Assembly: GCA_949948825.1 (NCBI GenBank) | Contig: CATLIJ010000041.1 | Span: 1-13,615 of the forward strand | DNA length: 13,615 nucleotides | From: an uncultured Clostridiaceae bacterium | Lineage (GTDB): Bacteria; Bacillota; Clostridia; Lachnospirales; Lachnospiraceae | Direction of reading: 5' to 3' | Part shown: in pieces, positions 12,393-13,615 of the stretch | How the letters are laid out: each line of letters begins with the position of its first letter | Position numbering within the stretch: the first letter of the stretch is position 1 | Notes under the pieces: generated by a model | The model's input: only the letters and a program-made list of their open reading frames with translations | The model's database searches: none | What the model was told of the DNA's origin: nothing | Translations under genes and position numbers: made by a program

Positions 12393-13106
12393 TTACTTTC
12401 TCCTGCCAAGAACCCGCAGCAGATAAACAAACAGATTGATGAAATCCAAATAAAGCTGCAGAGCAGAGAAAATCGACGCCTTTTTTGCCATCACAGGATC
12501 CTGACAATAAATCTGATGATATGCCTTGATCTTCTGAGTGTCATATGCAGTAAACAGCAGGAAAATAAAAATACCTACTGTACACATGGCAATCTCAAAC
12601 CGCTCCAGGTTCAGGAAAATCCCTGCTACCCAGAATAAGAACAAAAATATCAAACCGCCCAAAAGGAAATTCCGCAGCTTGCTTAAGTCAGCTCTTGTGA
12701 CATATCCCACTGCTGCCATAATCCCGAAAAATACAGCGGTTGCCCCGAACACAAACACCAGACTTGGCAGGGCATACAACAAAAAGTAAGCGGAAAACAC
12801 CACTCCATTCAAAACAGCATAAGTAAAAAACAATCCCCTGGCAACTCCCACAGATACTTTGTTAATCTGCGTTGACAGATAAATCACTACCACAAGCTCT
12901 GCAATCCCCAAAATCCAGATCATATGAGGAACCGCAAACACATACCATACCAGTCCGGTCATATAACCAGTCAAAGCAATGGCAAATGTCAGCAGCAACC
13001 CTGCAAACATCCATCCAAACGTCTTGGCCGTATACCGGTCTAACGGCTCATAGGCTTCCTCTGTCCCATAAGCGCCATAATACTGTTTCGCATTTTGATA
13101 ATCCAT
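12393..13106 (-). CDS. Bax inhibitor-1/YccA (TMBIM) family membrane protein
   Basis: A 237-residue integral membrane protein with a hydrophilic N-terminus (about 1-28) and seven predicted hydrophobic helices. It is of the TMBIM/UPF0005 family, whose B. subtilis member YetJ is a pH-sensitive calcium leak channel. The paired aspartates of YetJ (Asp171, Asp195) correspond to Asp189 (FTAYDTQKI) and Asp221 (LYLDFINLF). The physiological role in this organism is unknown. ATG at 13106 has AAAGGAG eight bases upstream; a longer reading to 13148 adds 14 residues upstream of this site. A promoter lies at 13164-13192. The gene separates comEC from holA, which are adjacent in B. subtilis. A MITE-like element begins immediately after its stop. 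Confidence 0.93.
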   Translation of the reverse strand: MDYQNAKQYYGAYGTEEAYEPLDRYTAKTFGWMFAGLLLTFAIALTGYMTGLVWYVFAVPHMIWILGIAELVVVIYLSTQINKVSVGVARGLFFTYAVLNGVVFSAYFLLYALPSLVFVFGATAVFFGIMAAVGYVTRADLSKLRNFLLGGLIFLFLFWVAGIFLNLERFEIAMCTVGIFIFLLFTAYDTQKIKAYHQIYCQDPVMAKKASIFSALQLYLDFINLFVYLLRVLGRRK

Positions 13107-13163
13107 AATACACTCCTTTCCAGCCATTTGACTGTATGGCAAAAACACTTCTGAACAAAAAAG

Positions 13164-13192
13164 ATTTTACCACACTTTCCCCCATTTGAAAA
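13164..13192 (-). promoter_or_regulatory. Candidate promoter of the Bax-inhibitor-like gene
   Basis: Minus strand: -35 TTTTCA (13187-13192), 17-bp spacer, -10 TAAAAT (13164-13169). The -35 is covered by the palindrome CCATTT-GA-AAATGG (13182-13195), a possible operator. The leader is about 50 bases. Confidence 0.5.
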
Positions 13193-13206
13193 TGGATTTT
13201 AAAAAA

Positions 13207-13615
13207 TTATTCTGCCACCCACTGATTCCACCAGATCCTCTTCCCGTCTGTCCGAAGTCCTATTGCCCCGCTTCTGCCGGTTTCGTATATGTGAACCTTT
13301 TCTTCGGAAAGATTGTCAAGCACCTTCTGCCCCGGATGGCCATACCGGTTGTTCTCCCCATAGGAAATCACTGCCCATTGGGGATTCAAAGCTTTTATCC
13401 ATGGCCTGGTGGTAGAATATCCGGACCCATGATGGGCCACCTTCAGCACCTGAATCTCTTCCAGCCCATTCTGCTGGTTTAGCACTCTTTTTTCTCCGGC
13501 TTCACTCATATCCCCGGTTAATAACATGTGAAAATCCTGGTAATCTACTTTTAACACCAGGGAATGTTCATTGCGGTCCTTCTCTTTTGTCTGCTGTGAC
13601 TGCTCTTTCTCTGGA
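13207..13615 (-). CDS. comEC: ComEC/Rec2 competence protein, C-terminal MBL domain (N-terminus beyond window)
   Basis: The last 135 residues of a protein that continues past the right edge. The sequence matches the C-terminal metallo-beta-lactamase-like domain of ComEC/Rec2: NEHSLVLKV, LLTGDM, KVAHHGSGYS, WAVISYGENNRYGHP and a final beta hairpin ending GKRIWWNQW. Full ComEC is the inner-membrane channel for single-stranded DNA uptake; its membrane and OB-like domains would be encoded beyond 13615. A stand-alone MBL protein of this family cannot be excluded. Proximity to holA and rpsT supports comEC, as this order is conserved in Firmicutes. No clear intrinsic terminator follows the TAA. Confidence 0.87.
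   Translation of the reverse strand, partial: PEKEQSQQTKEKDRNEHSLVLKVDYQDFHMLLTGDMSEAGEKRVLNQQNGLEEIQVLKVAHHGSGYSTTRPWIKALNPQWAVISYGENNRYGHPGQKVLDNLSEEKVHIYETGRSGAIGLRTDGKRIWWNQWVAE

Noticed and set aside
12253..12507. Minus-strand ORF of 84 codons across the MITE-like element
   Set aside because: It runs through the palindromic element and the 3' end of the Bax-inhibitor gene in another frame; no family resemblance.

Overview
The window reads as chromosomal core sequence from a spore-forming, Gram-positive anaerobe of the Clostridia, most likely a Lachnospiraceae member. Three things support this: a spore germination protease (gpr), Firmicutes-type gene neighbourhoods (ireB-ruvX-DUF1292; comEC-holA-rpsT-gpr; prmA-rsmE), and a ThiI without rhodanese domain paired with its own cysteine desulfurase. 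The family is inferred and the genus is not determined. No phage, plasmid, CRISPR array, rRNA or tRNA gene was seen.

Layout, left to right. (1) 1-3050, minus strand: a promoter at about 3022-3050 drives ireB, ruvX, a DUF1292 gene, a Fur-family regulator and an RNase J gene that runs off the left edge. The last four are tightly coupled. A 188-bp gap between ireB and ruvX holds an attenuator-like pair of competing hairpins. (2) 3072-4379: mtaB (tRNA t6A37 methylthiotransferase), preceded by a perfect 14-bp inverted repeat. (3) 4467-4870: a monocistronic plus-strand unit, with promoter and terminator, for a 77-residue HPr-like protein that lacks the phosphorylatable histidine. (4) 4901-9189: a minus-strand operon prmA-rsmE-nifZ-like-thiI, devoted to ribosome and tRNA modification. 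(5) 9207-11138: gpr (minus) and rpsT (plus) diverge from an intergenic region filled by a 167-bp nested hairpin element. rpsT has a strong promoter and a TTG start. A 260-nt tract of back-to-back hairpins separates it from its terminator. (6) 11210-13192: holA and a Bax-inhibitor-1-like membrane protein (minus), separated by a 148-bp element with terminal inverted repeats and a perfect 8-bp target duplication. (7) 13207-13615: C-terminal part of a ComEC/Rec2 protein, cut by the right edge.

The proteins are mostly conserved housekeeping functions in translation, RNA modification and decay, DNA replication, sporulation and signalling. The unusual content is between the genes: a family of small palindromic elements with CAGTTCAGA- or TGTTCAC-type ends. 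Two of them sit exactly at the stop codon of a gene. The gene order resembles the B. subtilis comEC-holA-rpsT-gpr-...-prmA-rsmE-mtaB region, but the spoIIP-to-dnaJ block usually lying between gpr and prmA is absent here.
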